Positions 24,536 through 33,567 of a DNA stretch of 64,000 bases are shown here, in pieces. Below the pieces are notes generated by a model. It made no database searches. It was not told the DNA's origin and saw only the letters and a list, made by a program, of their open reading frames with translations. Position numbers and translations under genes: made by a program. Numbering within the stretch: the first letter of the stretch is position 1; every line of letters starts with the position of its first letter. The stretch is from Longimicrobiales bacterium (GTDB lineage Bacteria; Gemmatimonadota; Gemmatimonadetes; Longimicrobiales; Gaopeijiaceae), in assembly GCA_958295645.1 (NCBI GenBank), contig OY282361.1, positions 1,392,501 to 1,456,500 of the forward strand. Direction: 5' to 3'.

Positions 24536-25085
24536 TGCGTCCGCGTGGTCATTGACTTTCGTTCAACGGCGACATATCACCTAGTCCCCGCCTGCAATCG
24601 GCCAAGCCTATCTGCCGTGCCTGCCGCTCTTCTGCACGACCCGCTCCAATCTCGCTCGCCACGCCTTCGCGCATGGCACACGCCCGCGCAACCGATTCGG
24701 CGGCTTGGCACAGGCCGACATCGTAACGCTATCCGAAACGGGCAAGCTGGCACCTTGGCGAGACTGAGGATATCCCGGTTGTTGTCCGGCGACGGCATGG
24801 TCTGCCCAGCAGGGTCGTCCCGACCAGACAGCACGCCCTAAACGACGCCCACCCACGGTCGAGCCAGCACGACGGCCTGCCCTCCAGTCTCCGTGCACCG
24901 AGTCGCCGCCCGGATTTCGTGGGCGGGCGCGACGGCCGGTTGCGGCAAGGGTCTCTGCGTCGACAATTGGCCGCGGGTTGCCCAGGCGCGTCCGTCGGCT
25001 CCACCGCCATGTCGCCGCCCAAGGCCTGCCCGGCTATCTTTAGGGGGCGCGTCCGTCGCCCGAGCCGGAGGAGAGAGATCAGATC
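24536..25085. other. 550-bp intergenic region upstream of the restriction-modification pair
   Basis: No convincing gene is seen. Short frames on both strands lack family features and ribosome-binding sites. The first 60 bases are AT-rich relative to the surroundings. The stretch ends with GGAGGAGAG in front of the XamI-like gene. It contains the 10-mer GCACGCCCTA at 24830-24839, which recurs on the far side of the R-M pair. Confidence 0.5.
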
Positions 25086-26051
25086 ATGGCCGTCAACATG
25101 AACAGGCCGGAGCGATGGAAGGCGGACATCGCCGCGTCCGTTGACGCATTCAATCGGTGGTTCTTGGCGAGCGCGCCGGCGGCCTTTCGCGAACAACGCA
25201 CGAAAGCAACCGCGGACGTCCGGGACGCCATGGCCAAGACGGGCAACTTCGCCCACGTGAGCCCGGACGTCCTGATGAATGATCCGGGGATCCTGCCGAC
25301 CCTTCGAATGGCAACCTGCCCTCCCTTGGCCCGTGATCGCCTCGTCGGTATCGCGGGCGTAGGCAGGAATCTGGTTCAGACGATGGAGAAGAAGGCGGCA
25401 TTGCCCGAGCGGATGGCTGCCGCCGAAGTCGAGGACGACCTAGCTCGCATCTGTCGAGTCGTCGGGCGATTGATGGACGCCGACATCTGTCCATGGATTT
25501 CCGAACAGCGGCTTCCCACGGGCGACGAGGCCCGCCGGGCAGCAATGGTCGTGGCGGACCGGCTTTGCGGAGCCGTCGCCCATCCGATCATTCGCAACGC
25601 CCAGGAAGAGAGACAACTTGGCAGGATCCGCGACTGGCTAGAGAGCCGCGGGTATCGTTTGCTGCCGACAAGTGAGCTGATGGAACCGACGGCGATGCTC
25701 CCAGGTACGTTCGCTTTTCGCATGACTGTGCAGGGTTGGATGGACGGAACAGGTGCCAGGGTTGTCAACATTCCCGTAGACGTCGTGATTCGGTCCAGTA
25801 GTGCCCGCGCCGGTGATCTGCCGCTGTTCGTCGAGGCGAAGTCGGCAGGCGATTTTGCCAACGTCAACAAGCGACGAAAGGAAGAGGCGGCGAAGGCGCG
25901 ACACATGAGAAAGCGGTATGGTCCGCTTGCCCGTTTCGTGCTGTTTCTCGGCGGCTACTTTGATTCCGGCTATCTGGGGTACGAAGCGGCGGAGGGCATC
26001 GACTGGGTTTGGGAGCATCGCGTCGGCGACTTGGCGGAGTTCGGCCTGTGA
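25086..26051 (+). CDS. XamI-family type II restriction endonuclease
   Basis: A 321-residue endonuclease matching the RE_XamI family over its whole length. Blocks include LARDRLVGIAGVGRNLV, MVVADRLCGAVAHPIIRNAQ and VEAKSAGDFANVNKRRKEEA. The catalytic PD-(D/E)xK core is Asp232, Glu250 and Lys252 (VDVV, then VEAK). The C-terminal GYLGYEAAEGIDWVWEHR is characteristic. XamI itself cuts GTCGAC; whether this homologue shares that site is inference. Its stop overlaps the GTG start of the methylase gene (GTGA), which is unusual for a toxic nuclease, because it is translated before its protective partner. No controller gene is seen. Confidence 0.88.
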   Translation: MAVNMNRPERWKADIAASVDAFNRWFLASAPAAFREQRTKATADVRDAMAKTGNFAHVSPDVLMNDPGILPTLRMATCPPLARDRLVGIAGVGRNLVQTMEKKAALPERMAAAEVEDDLARICRVVGRLMDADICPWISEQRLPTGDEARRAAMVVADRLCGAVAHPIIRNAQEERQLGRIRDWLESRGYRLLPTSELMEPTAMLPGTFAFRMTVQGWMDGTGARVVNIPVDVVIRSSSARAGDLPLFVEAKSAGDFANVNKRRKEEAAKARHMRKRYGPLARFVLFLGGYFDSGYLGYEAAEGIDWVWEHRVGDLAEFGL

Positions 26052-27664
26052 GCCACCTCGAACGGCAACGGGAGCGACTGCAGGCGGCCCTGGACGGATG
26101 CAAGACGCGCCAGGAGAGAAACGCCTTGGGCCAGTTCGCCACGCCGGGGCCTCTTGCGTTGGAAATCGTTCGCACGGCGCGACACATGCTTGGTGCAAAC
26201 GGCAGAATCGTGTTCATGGACCCGGCGTTCGGCACGGGGGCGTTCTATTCGGCGTTGCTTCGTGTCTTTCCCCCTGGCGTCGTCAAGACCGCTCGAGGGC
26301 ACGAGATCGACGCTCACTACGGCACACCAGCGCAAGAGCTTTGGGCACCGGCCGGCTTCCATCTCCAGCTTGGAGACTTCACGACGGCCAAGCCCCGCGC
26401 GGACGGCCCGGAACTCGCGGACTTGTTGGTGTGCAATCCGCCCTACGTCCGGCATCATCACATGCAGCCTGCCGCGAAGGTTCGTTTGGCGGGCGTAGTC
26501 GAGAAGGACTTGGGCATTCGCGTGTCCGGGCTGGCGGGCCTCTACGTGTACTTCATGCTTCTAAGCCACAAGTGGCTCAAGCCCGGCAGTCTTTCGGTGT
26601 GGCTGATCCCCAGCGAGTTCATGGATGTGAACTACGGTTCCGCCCTCAAGAACTACTTGCTGGACCACGTCGACTTGCTTCGAGTTCATCGCTTTGATCC
26701 CAGCCAAGTTCAGTTCGGCGACGCTCTTGTGTCTTCCGCTATCGTCTGGTTCCGCAACAGACTGCCTTCGAGCGGCCTCGACCCGGAATTCACGTTCGGC
26801 GGGTCGATCGCCAAGCCGAGAACGGGATGCCGCGTGAGGCGAACCGAGCTTCGGCTTGCACGGAAGTGGACGCAATTCCCCGCGGCAATCGGCTCTCGCG
26901 TGGAGATGGAGGACCGGCCGGTACTCGACGGCGTCGCCGACGGGGCGGAGGCGCCAGGCGCAGGCTCAGGCGCGACGTTGGGGGACTTTTTCTCGATTCG
27001 GCGCGGCGTCGTCACAGGCGCCAACCATTTCTTCGTGCTGGACGAGGCTCGAATCGCCGCCTTGCCAATCCCGCCGCGCTTCTTGACGCCGATCCTGCCC
27101 AGCCCACGCCGCCTCGGCAGCGACATCGTGAATTCGGCGGGCAACGGGCATCCCGATCTGGACGAGAGGCTCTTCTTGTTCGACTGTCGCATGCCCCGCG
27201 CCGACTTGGCCCAAAACGCGCCGGAGGCCGCCGCGTACGTCGCGACCGGCGAAGCGACCGGCGTTCACAAGGGCTACTTGGCTTTGCGCCGCGATCCCTG
27301 GTACGCGCAGGAACATCGCGATCCTGCTCCGTTCCTTTGCACCTACATGGGTCGTTCCGCCAGCGGCAAGGCGCCGTTTCGCGTCATTCTCAACCGGTCG
27401 CGGGCCATCGCCACCAACGTCTACCTCATGCTGTACCCGAAGGGCGGACTCCCGCGGATGATGAAGGACGTCTCCGTGCAGACCACCGTCTGGGAGTCGC
27501 TTCGCCGAATCGTGGACGTGGCATGGCATTCCGGGGGACGAGTCTACGGCGGCGGACTGCACAAGGTCGAGCCTCGGGAACTGGCGCGGTTCCCCGCCGA
27601 AGCCCTTGTGGAGAGGCTGCCCGAACTGCGTTGCGGCGTGGCCAGCCAGCTTCCTCTCTTGTGA
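26048..27664 (+). CDS. N6-adenine DNA methyltransferase partner of the XamI-like enzyme
   Basis: A 538-residue methylase that should protect host sites from the adjacent endonuclease. It begins with the helical segment RNALGQFATP seen in gamma-class enzymes. Motif I is FMDPAFGTGAFYSALL and motif IV is LLVCNPPYVRHHH. The C-terminal half, including FSIRRGVVTGANHFFVLDE and KVEPRELARFPAEAL, is the target-recognition part of Eco57I/TaqI-like methylases. The GTG at 26048 overlaps the preceding TGA by four bases and has GGAG upstream, so expression is probably coupled to the nuclease. An earlier in-frame start at 26009 would overlap the nuclease gene by more and is less likely. Confidence 0.88.
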   Translation: MSHLERQRERLQAALDGCKTRQERNALGQFATPGPLALEIVRTARHMLGANGRIVFMDPAFGTGAFYSALLRVFPPGVVKTARGHEIDAHYGTPAQELWAPAGFHLQLGDFTTAKPRADGPELADLLVCNPPYVRHHHMQPAAKVRLAGVVEKDLGIRVSGLAGLYVYFMLLSHKWLKPGSLSVWLIPSEFMDVNYGSALKNYLLDHVDLLRVHRFDPSQVQFGDALVSSAIVWFRNRLPSSGLDPEFTFGGSIAKPRTGCRVRRTELRLARKWTQFPAAIGSRVEMEDRPVLDGVADGAEAPGAGSGATLGDFFSIRRGVVTGANHFFVLDEARIAALPIPPRFLTPILPSPRRLGSDIVNSAGNGHPDLDERLFLFDCRMPRADLAQNAPEAAAYVATGEATGVHKGYLALRRDPWYAQEHRDPAPFLCTYMGRSASGKAPFRVILNRSRAIATNVYLMLYPKGGLPRMMKDVSVQTTVWESLRRIVDVAWHSGGRVYGGGLHKVEPRELARFPAEALVERLPELRCGVASQLPLL

Positions 27665-27725
27665 GGAGAGGCGTCCCTCTCGCGCTAGGCCACGCGCGAT
27701 TCCTCGCCCCTCGCCAATCGGTTCG

Positions 27726-27767
27726 GCACGCCCTACGATGGACGCACGCCCTAGGATGAACGCACGC
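27726..27767 (+). repeat. 18-bp tandem repeat before the S9 peptidase gene
   Basis: Two copies of an 18-base unit beginning GCACGCCCTA start at 27726 and 27744, with two mismatches; a partial third copy starts at 27762. The same 10-mer also occurs at 24830, so it flanks the R-M pair. Role unknown; it may be a boundary scar of the inserted module. Confidence 0.5.
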
Positions 27768-27817
27768 GCACGTTCCCAAGCCAACGCACCCCGACCACTT
27801 GCTATTCGGAGGAACCC

Positions 27818-29941
27818 ATGAAGACGAGACCCGCCCCCGCCTTCGTCGCCACCCCGACCACGTTCGCCTCGATCGCGTTCTGCGTGGCCGTGTCCACCGC
27901 CCTGGTCGCCCTCTCCGCCCCGGCGCCCGCCGTCGCCCAGGAGACCCCCGCAGCCGACCTGCTCACCGTGGGCCACTACCTGGACATGGAGCGGGTGTCC
28001 GATCCGCAGATGTCGCCGGACGAAAGCCAGGTCGTCTACACCCGATCGTGGGTCGACAAGATGGAGGATCGGTTCCGGTCGGCGGTGTGGATCATGGACG
28101 CCGACGGTGGGCGGAACCGCTTTCTGCTGGAGGGATCGAGCCCGCGGTGGTCTCCGGACGGCACGCGGCTCGCTTTCGTCGCGCCCGGCGGCGAGGGCGG
28201 CCCCGAGGGTCCCCAGATACACGTCCGCTGGATGGACGCGGAGGGCGCGACGAGCCAAGTCACCCGCGAGACGGAGGCGCCGTCGAACTTCAAGTGGTCG
28301 CCCGACGGGATGCACGTCTACTTCCAGCGCTTCGTCCCCGAATCCGAGCCCTGGCCGATCGACCTCCCGGCCGCTCCGAAGGGAGCCACCTGGACGCCGA
28401 CGCCCAGGATCGTGGACCGCATCCACTACCGCTTCGACCGCATCGGCTTCCTCGAAGAGGGCTTCACGCACCTGTTCCGCGTGCCCAGCGACGGCGGCAC
28501 CGCCCAGCAGCTCACCAGCGGCTCGTGGAACGCGGGCGCCACCTTCGTCTCCGGCGTCGGCAACGTGGGCTACGACCTCACGCCCGACGGCGGCACGCTG
28601 GTCTTCGACGGCTTGATGGAGGACGCGGACGACCGCTACCGGGAGTCCCACGTCTACGCCATGGACTTGGCCACCATGGAGATTCGGCAACTGACGTCCG
28701 AGAAGGGGCCGTGGGCCAATCCCAAGGTTTCGCCCAACGGACGCACGATCGCCTATGCCGGCTACCCCTGGACGTCCCAGACGTACAAGACCACCGACCT
28801 GTACATGATGGACGCCGACGGCGGCAACGCGCGCTTGGCCTCCGGCGGTCTGGACAGGGACGTGGGCGCGCTCCGCTGGGCCGCCAACTCCAGCGGCGTC
28901 TACTTCACGGCCGGCGACCGCGGAACCATGAACGTGCACTTCGCATCGCGCTCGGGGGACGTTCGGCAGGTCACCGAAGGCGTGCACATGCTGTCGCTGT
29001 CCTCGGCGACCGAGGGCGGGCAGGCCGTGGGAGTTCTCACGTCGCCCCACGAGCCCGGCGACGTGGTGGCCTACGAACTGGACGGCGCGGGCGACATTCG
29101 GCGGCTCACCGAAGTCAACGCCGACGTGCTTGCCGGGAAGCAGCTGGGGGAAGTCGAGGAGATATGGTACGAGTCGACCGGCGGGACGCAGGCGCAGGGC
29201 TGGATCGTCAAGCCGCCCGACTTCGATCCGAGCCGCGAGTATCCGCTGATCCTGCACATCCACGGCGGCCCTCACGGCATGTACAACGTCGGCTTCAGCT
29301 ACCCGTACCAGAACTTCGCCGCCAACGGATACGTCACCCTCTACACAAACCCCCGCGGCAGCACCGGGTACGGCACGGACTTCGGCAACGCCATCGACAA
29401 CGGCTACCCGTCGGTGGACTACGACGACCTGATGGCCGGCGTCGATGCGCTGCTCGAGCGAGGCTACGTCGCCGAGGACCAGATGTACGTGACCGGATGC
29501 AGCGGCGGCGGCGTCCTCTCAAGCTGGGTGATCGGACACACGACCCGGTTCGCCGCCGCCGGCGTCCGCTGTCCCGTGATCAACTGGATGAGCTTCGCAG
29601 GCAACGCCGACATCACGGTGTGGGGCTACTACCGCTACCACGGCTACCCCTGGGACAACCCGGACAAGTACCTGGAGCACTCGCCCCTGATGTACGTCCA
29701 GAACGTGACCACGCCGACCATCCTCATGACCGGCGAACTCGACCTGCGCACCCCGATGGCCCAAACGGAGGAATACTACCAAGCGCTGAAGCAGCTGGGC
29801 GTCCCCACGAAGATGATCCGCTTCCACGGCGAATACCACGGAACCAGCTCCAAGCCGTCCAACTTCATGCGGACCCAGCTTTACTTGATGAAGTGGTTCG
29901 AGGAGCACGGGGGTGCGCCCAAGCCTGCGACGGACGGCTGA
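27818..29941 (+). CDS. Secreted S9 family peptidase (prolyl oligopeptidase/acylaminoacyl peptidase-like)
   Basis: A 707-residue exported serine peptidase. The signal peptide ends ALSAPAPAVAQ. Residues 50-430 form a TolB-like propeller with repeated SPDG-type turns (QMSPDESQVVYTRS, VSPNGRTIAYAG). The C-terminal alpha/beta hydrolase has LHIHGGPHGMYNVGFSYPYQ for the oxyanion region, nucleophile Ser in VTGCSGGGVLSSW (about residue 561), Asp in MTGELDLRTPM and His in HGEYHGTS. GCSGGG replaces the more usual GxSxGG with two small residues. It probably releases short peptides or dipeptides in the periplasm, consistent with the amino-acid and peptide uptake genes here. GGAGG lies 6 bases before the ATG. 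Confidence 0.92.
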   Translation: MKTRPAPAFVATPTTFASIAFCVAVSTALVALSAPAPAVAQETPAADLLTVGHYLDMERVSDPQMSPDESQVVYTRSWVDKMEDRFRSAVWIMDADGGRNRFLLEGSSPRWSPDGTRLAFVAPGGEGGPEGPQIHVRWMDAEGATSQVTRETEAPSNFKWSPDGMHVYFQRFVPESEPWPIDLPAAPKGATWTPTPRIVDRIHYRFDRIGFLEEGFTHLFRVPSDGGTAQQLTSGSWNAGATFVSGVGNVGYDLTPDGGTLVFDGLMEDADDRYRESHVYAMDLATMEIRQLTSEKGPWANPKVSPNGRTIAYAGYPWTSQTYKTTDLYMMDADGGNARLASGGLDRDVGALRWAANSSGVYFTAGDRGTMNVHFASRSGDVRQVTEGVHMLSLSSATEGGQAVGVLTSPHEPGDVVAYELDGAGDIRRLTEVNADVLAGKQLGEVEEIWYESTGGTQAQGWIVKPPDFDPSREYPLILHIHGGPHGMYNVGFSYPYQNFAANGYVTLYTNPRGSTGYGTDFGNAIDNGYPSVDYDDLMAGVDALLERGYVAEDQMYVTGCSGGGVLSSWVIGHTTRFAAAGVRCPVINWMSFAGNADITVWGYYRYHGYPWDNPDKYLEHSPLMYVQNVTTPTILMTGELDLRTPMAQTEEYYQALKQLGVPTKMIRFHGEYHGTSSKPSNFMRTQLYLMKWFEEHGGAPKPATDG

Positions 29942-29986
29942 GCACGCGAACGACCGGCCGAGCGCGTTGGCGACAGGCCGGCTCGC

Positions 29987-31291
29987 CTAGCTGCGAGTCG
30001 CGCCCTCGTTTCGCGTCTCGCCCATCGCCCTCCCGAAGTCCGCGCCCGTCGGCGACTGGAACACCCTCAGTCCGAACTCCGGCAGCACGGCGATCAGGTG
30101 GTCGAAGATGTCGGCTTGGAAGGCTTCGTAGGAGGCCCAGGCGGTGTCGGAGGAGAAGCAGTATATCTCGATGGGGACGCCTTGGGGGCCGGGGGCCAGC
30201 TGCCGCACGATGAGGGTCATGTCCTGGTGCGTGTTGGGATGCGCGGACAGGTACTTCTGCACGTAGACGCGGAAGGTCCCCAGGTTGGTGAGGCGGCGGA
30301 CTTCGGGGGCGACGCCGGGGTCGGAAGCGGTCGCGCGGGCTTCGTTGTGCTCGCCGATCTCGCCGAGCTTCTCGGTCATGTAGGGGCGGAGGAGTTCGCG
30401 CTGGGAGAGCCTCTCGATCTCGTCGTCGGTCAGGAAGCGCACCGAGCCTTGGTCGATTCGAAGCGAGCGCTTGACTCGCCGGCCGCCGGCGTCCGCCATC
30501 CCCCGCCAGTTCCGGAACGACTCGCTGATGAACTTGTGGGTGGGGATGGTGGAGATGGTCTTGTCCCAGTTCTGGATCTTGACCGTGTGCAGGGCCACGT
30601 CGATGACGTCGCCGTCCGCGCCGGCCTGGGGCATCTCCACCCAGTCGCCAATCCGAATCATGTCGTTGGACATGATCTGCACGCTCGCCACGAGCGACAG
30701 GATCGTGTCCTTGAAGACCAGCATGAGCACGGCGGCCAATGCGCCGAGCCCGGACAGCAACACTACGGGCGAAACTCCTGCGACCATCGAGACGATGGTG
30801 ATGGCCGCCGCGAGGTAGCCCAGGAGGCTGGCGACCTGCAGGTATCCCTTGATGGGGGCGGACTTGGCGTCCGCGTACGTGTCGTTGTAGATGTCGTTGA
30901 CGGCGTCCAGCGCCGCGCTGAAGGCCCGGGCGACGACGAGCACGGCGTAGGCGGCGGCGACGGTGCGCACGACCATCCAAGTCCAGAAGAGGAACGCCGC
31001 GGCTCCCCCCGTCGCGGCAGCGGCCTCCGCTTGCGCGCCGGTCATGCCCAAGGCGGGACCGATCCCGGCGTAGACGGCGAGCGCGGGCACGGTGCGGGCG
31101 AGGCGGGAAACGACCTGGCGGCCCACCAAGCGGTCGTCCCAGGTGGTGCGCGTGCGCGCGGCCAGCGTGCGGACGGCCCCAGCCAAGAGGCGCGACGCGA
31201 TCCACTTCGCGGCGAACGCGACGACCACCAAGATCCCGAGCCCCGCCAGGACTCGCGGCCAGCTCTCGAACAACGTCAGCAACGATTCCAT
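29987..31291 (-). CDS. Mechanosensitive ion channel, MscS family (YbdG-like)
   Basis: A 434-residue inner-membrane channel releasing solutes under osmotic downshock. About four to five helices come first; the pore-lining helix is GLGALAAVLMLVFKDTILSLVASVQI. The MscS beta domain follows (MIRIGDWVEMPQAGADGDVIDVALHTVKIQNWDKT, containing the family GDVxxI-like turn). A C-terminal domain with IEIYCFSSDTAWASYEAFQADIFDHL matches the YbdG/MscM subgroup rather than small MscS. It is convergent with the S9 peptidase gene, with a 45-base gap. ATG at 31291 is the clear start. Confidence 0.9.
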   Translation of the reverse strand: MESLLTLFESWPRVLAGLGILVVVAFAAKWIASRLLAGAVRTLAARTRTTWDDRLVGRQVVSRLARTVPALAVYAGIGPALGMTGAQAEAAAATGGAAAFLFWTWMVVRTVAAAYAVLVVARAFSAALDAVNDIYNDTYADAKSAPIKGYLQVASLLGYLAAAITIVSMVAGVSPVVLLSGLGALAAVLMLVFKDTILSLVASVQIMSNDMIRIGDWVEMPQAGADGDVIDVALHTVKIQNWDKTISTIPTHKFISESFRNWRGMADAGGRRVKRSLRIDQGSVRFLTDDEIERLSQRELLRPYMTEKLGEIGEHNEARATASDPGVAPEVRRLTNLGTFRVYVQKYLSAHPNTHQDMTLIVRQLAPGPQGVPIEIYCFSSDTAWASYEAFQADIFDHLIAVLPEFGLRVFQSPTGADFGRAMGETRNEGATRS

Positions 31292-31520
31292 TTTGCCTCG
31301 GCTCTGATCCCTGGAGACGGCCGCGAGCCCTGCGTCGCAAAGCCTATGTGTCGCCCCCGGAAGGAAGGTGTCGGAAGCCGGCGCCCCGCGCCAGCGGGCC
31401 GTCCGGCATGGCGATGCGGCGGGTTCGGTAGCGGGCGGACCCGACGACGCCGAAGCCGGCTCGGCCGCCGGGCCGGGCTCTTGGTTCCCGGGGAAGACGG
31501 CACGCGCCTCCTCCGATGGG

Positions 31521-32441
31521 TCAGTGTCCGGTGGCGCCCCCGGAACCGCTCGCCGGGGGCGAGAACCCGGTCAGCAAGGCTGTCGCGAGCACGACGGCCT
31601 GGGCCAGCGCCAGCTCGGCGACGGCGGCGCGGCGCAACGCATCCGGGCCGCCGGGGCGGTTGAGAGCGGGCCCGAGGCGCTTCCAGTTCCACGCGCCGAG
31701 GGCCAACACCGCCGTCACCAGGAGAAGCTTGACCAGAAACGTGCGGCCCCACGCCGTGTGCACGAGCGCCGGAAGCGATCCGAGGTGCAGGAACGCCAGG
31801 ACGGCGCCCGTGCAGGCCAAGACGGCGGCCGCCCCGAGCGCCAAGGGCGAGAAGGCGGGCACGATTGCGGGCAGCGCCGACGCGCCCCCGCCCCGTCGCG
31901 CCGCCCGCTCCGTAGCGACCACTACCAGCAGTCCCCCCGTCCACGCGCCCGCGGCGAGCACGTGAATCGCGTCCGCCGGAAGGGAAAGCCAGCGGACGCC
32001 CGTGCCGGCGGCGTGTCCGGCGAACGCGGTGAAGACGCACAGCCCGCCCGAGAGCGCGGCAGCCGCGGCCCAACGCCACGCCGCCCCGTTGTCCGCAGCC
32101 GAACTCTCGCCCCTAGCCCGGCCCTCGTCGGCGCCCGCCTCCCGAACCGCCACGAGCACGAAGGCCGTCAACGCCGCCAGAGCCGCCGCCGTCGCACCGA
32201 TCCATGCCCGGCCCCACGAGGTCCCCGCGACCAGAAGCCGAAGCTCCCCGGCCCAAGGCGAAAACGGGTCCCGGAAATCGGCGAACTGGCGCCAGAGCAG
32301 GCCGGCCATCGCCACGGGGAGGCAAACGCCCGCCGCAAGCCCCACGCGGGCCGCCGTTTGCACCAGCAGGCGCTTGGCCGTTCCGGACACCCGCGGCGCC
32401 GCGATCCAGCGCGTCGCGACCGCGCCGCACGCCCCGATCAC
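31521..32441 (-). CDS. copD: CopD family copper-resistance membrane protein, start uncertain
   Basis: An eight-helix-type inner-membrane protein related to PcoD/CopD, thought to take up copper received from CopC. The region WLSLPADAIHVLAAGAWTGG is the conserved His-containing segment, and FLVKLLLVTAVLALGAWNW is the other. The coordinates use the first canonical start, GTG at 32441, but this lies inside the first helix. The open frame continues upstream through LAGAVAGWLLYAAV to the end of copC, where no ATG, GTG or TTG is available. The copC stop at 32477 is offset by only one base from this frame. A CopC-CopD fusion split by a frameshift, or a non-standard start near 32480, fits better. Confidence 0.8.
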   Translation of the reverse strand: MIGACGAVATRWIAAPRVSGTAKRLLVQTAARVGLAAGVCLPVAMAGLLWRQFADFRDPFSPWAGELRLLVAGTSWGRAWIGATAAALAALTAFVLVAVREAGADEGRARGESSAADNGAAWRWAAAAALSGGLCVFTAFAGHAAGTGVRWLSLPADAIHVLAAGAWTGGLLVVVATERAARRGGGASALPAIVPAFSPLALGAAAVLACTGAVLAFLHLGSLPALVHTAWGRTFLVKLLLVTAVLALGAWNWKRLGPALNRPGGPDALRRAAVAELALAQAVVLATALLTGFSPPASGSGGATGH

Positions 32442-32476
32442 GGCCGCGTAGAGCAGCCAGCCGGCGACCGCCCCCG

Positions 32477-32953
32477 CTAACGCGCTCGCACCGAGAACGA
32501 GAAGTCGCTCCTCACGGCGTGTCCGTCCTGCCCGATGCCGCGCCAGCGCACCGAGTACTCGCCTGCCTCCAGCGGCCGGCCCACCTCGAGGCGGAACATC
32601 TTGCGATCCCCGGCGTCCTGGTGCAGAGAGTCCGTCTCCACGAGCGCGCCCCCGCCGTCGACCAAGCGCACGGCGATGGAATTGTCGGCAGGCACTTGGG
32701 TGAACCAGAGCGTGATCTCTTCCGGCGATTCGACGGCGGCGCCCTCCTCCGGCTCCGACTTCGCCAGGCCGAAGTGAGCCGAGGCCGCCCCCAACGAGAA
32801 GGCGAATCCAGTCGCGGCCACGCCGGCCAAGATCGCCATCGCCCAGAGGCCGCTTCGGCGCCGCCCCCGACGCGCCGGTTCGCCCCCGCCGTTGGGAACG
32901 CGCCTCCAAGGGTATATTCTATGTGTGCCACGCGATCCCTCGAGAAAGGACAT
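32477..32953 (-). CDS. copC: CopC domain periplasmic copper-binding protein
   Basis: A 158-residue exported beta-barrel protein. After a basic N-region and the helix MAILAGVAATGFAFSLGAASA, the mature chain would begin AHFGLAKSEPEEGAAV, the CopC N-terminal His plus the LxxSxPxxG turn. The C-terminal GHAVRSDFSFSVRAR matches the second His region (DGHxxxGxFxF). These His residues bind Cu(II) in CopC and YobA proteins. The gene lies directly before copD, the usual order for copper handling. A Met at MAILAG offers a shorter start, but the upstream ATG gives a normal positively charged n-region. The stop at its end is one base out of frame with copD. Confidence 0.82.
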   Translation of the reverse strand: MSFLEGSRGTHRIYPWRRVPNGGGEPARRGRRRSGLWAMAILAGVAATGFAFSLGAASAHFGLAKSEPEEGAAVESPEEITLWFTQVPADNSIAVRLVDGGGALVETDSLHQDAGDRKMFRLEVGRPLEAGEYSVRWRGIGQDGHAVRSDFSFSVRAR

Positions 32954-32998
32954 CCCTGACGTGACGGCGCCGCGCCCGAGCTCCCTGCCGAAGGCCCG

Positions 32999-33562
32999 TT
33001 GACGGACTCCGCCGAAGGCCCGGCGACGAACTCCGGTGGAGGCCGGCCGGCCGGCTCCGCTGGTGGCCCGCCGACCGATCCCGACGGAAATCCGCCCACC
33101 GGTGCCGCCGGAAGCTCGCCCAACCGGGCGCCCCCGCGGCCGCGCCGCCGTCCGCCGTTGTGCTCCGACCGGATGCTCATCACCGTGGACCCCGTGTACT
33201 CGCCGCGTCATTCGACTCCTCCCGATCAATACGTTTTCGCGTACTTCGTGCGGATAGAGAATATCGGCGAAGTCCCCGCGCAGTTGTTCTGGCGCCACCT
33301 CAAGATTCACGACCCGATAGCCGGGAACCAAGAAGTGCAAGGCGAAGGCGTGGTGGGACGGTCCCCCGTCCTGGAGCCGGGTGCAGTCCACAAGTACGAG
33401 AGCTTCTGCCAGCTCGAGGGCGAGAGCGGATACATGGAGGGCTTCTACCACTTCCGCGAGGAAGACGGGTCGGTGTTCCGCGCCGAAATCCCGCGTTTCC
33501 TGATGCGCGCGCCGCCCAGCATGTTCCCGCTCCCGGGATTCGTCGAGGACGACCCGGCCTAG
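32999..33562 (+). CDS. apaG: ApaG domain protein with repetitive N-terminal extension
   Basis: The last 130 residues are an ApaG fibronectin-like domain: DRMLITVDPVYSPRHS, VFAYFVRIENIGEVPAQLFW, GEGVVGRSPVLEPGAVHKYE and GYMEGFYHFREEDG. ApaG proteins are small cytoplasmic proteins linked to cobalt/magnesium handling and Ap4A metabolism; their exact role is not settled. Here the domain follows a Pro/Gly-rich extension of about 57 residues made of an 8-residue repeat, absent from standard ApaG proteins of about 125 residues. If translation begins at ATG 33173 the extension is lost; TTG 32999 would include it. The gene is divergent from copC with fewer than 50 bases between starts. Confidence 0.85.
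   Translation: MTDSAEGPATNSGGGRPAGSAGGPPTDPDGNPPTGAAGSSPNRAPPRPRRRPPLCSDRMLITVDPVYSPRHSTPPDQYVFAYFVRIENIGEVPAQLFWRHLKIHDPIAGNQEVQGEGVVGRSPVLEPGAVHKYESFCQLEGESGYMEGFYHFREEDGSVFRAEIPRFLMRAPPSMFPLPGFVEDDPA
33005..33124 (+). repeat. Five degenerate 24-bp tandem repeats at the 5' end of apaG
   Basis: Five consecutive 24-base units encode DSAEGPAT, NSGGGRPA, GSAGGPPT, DPDGNPPT and GAAGSSPN. Every unit keeps the frame, and substitutions favour small residues, Gly and Pro. A related but frame-disrupted unit lies just before the TTG start. This looks like a coding minisatellite giving a flexible N-terminal linker. Confidence 0.7.
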
Positions 33563-33567
33563 CCGCT

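Noticed and set aside
24545-24898. Short frames between the aminotransferase and the R-M pair
   Set aside because: No ribosome-binding site, no motif, and both strands are open by chance.
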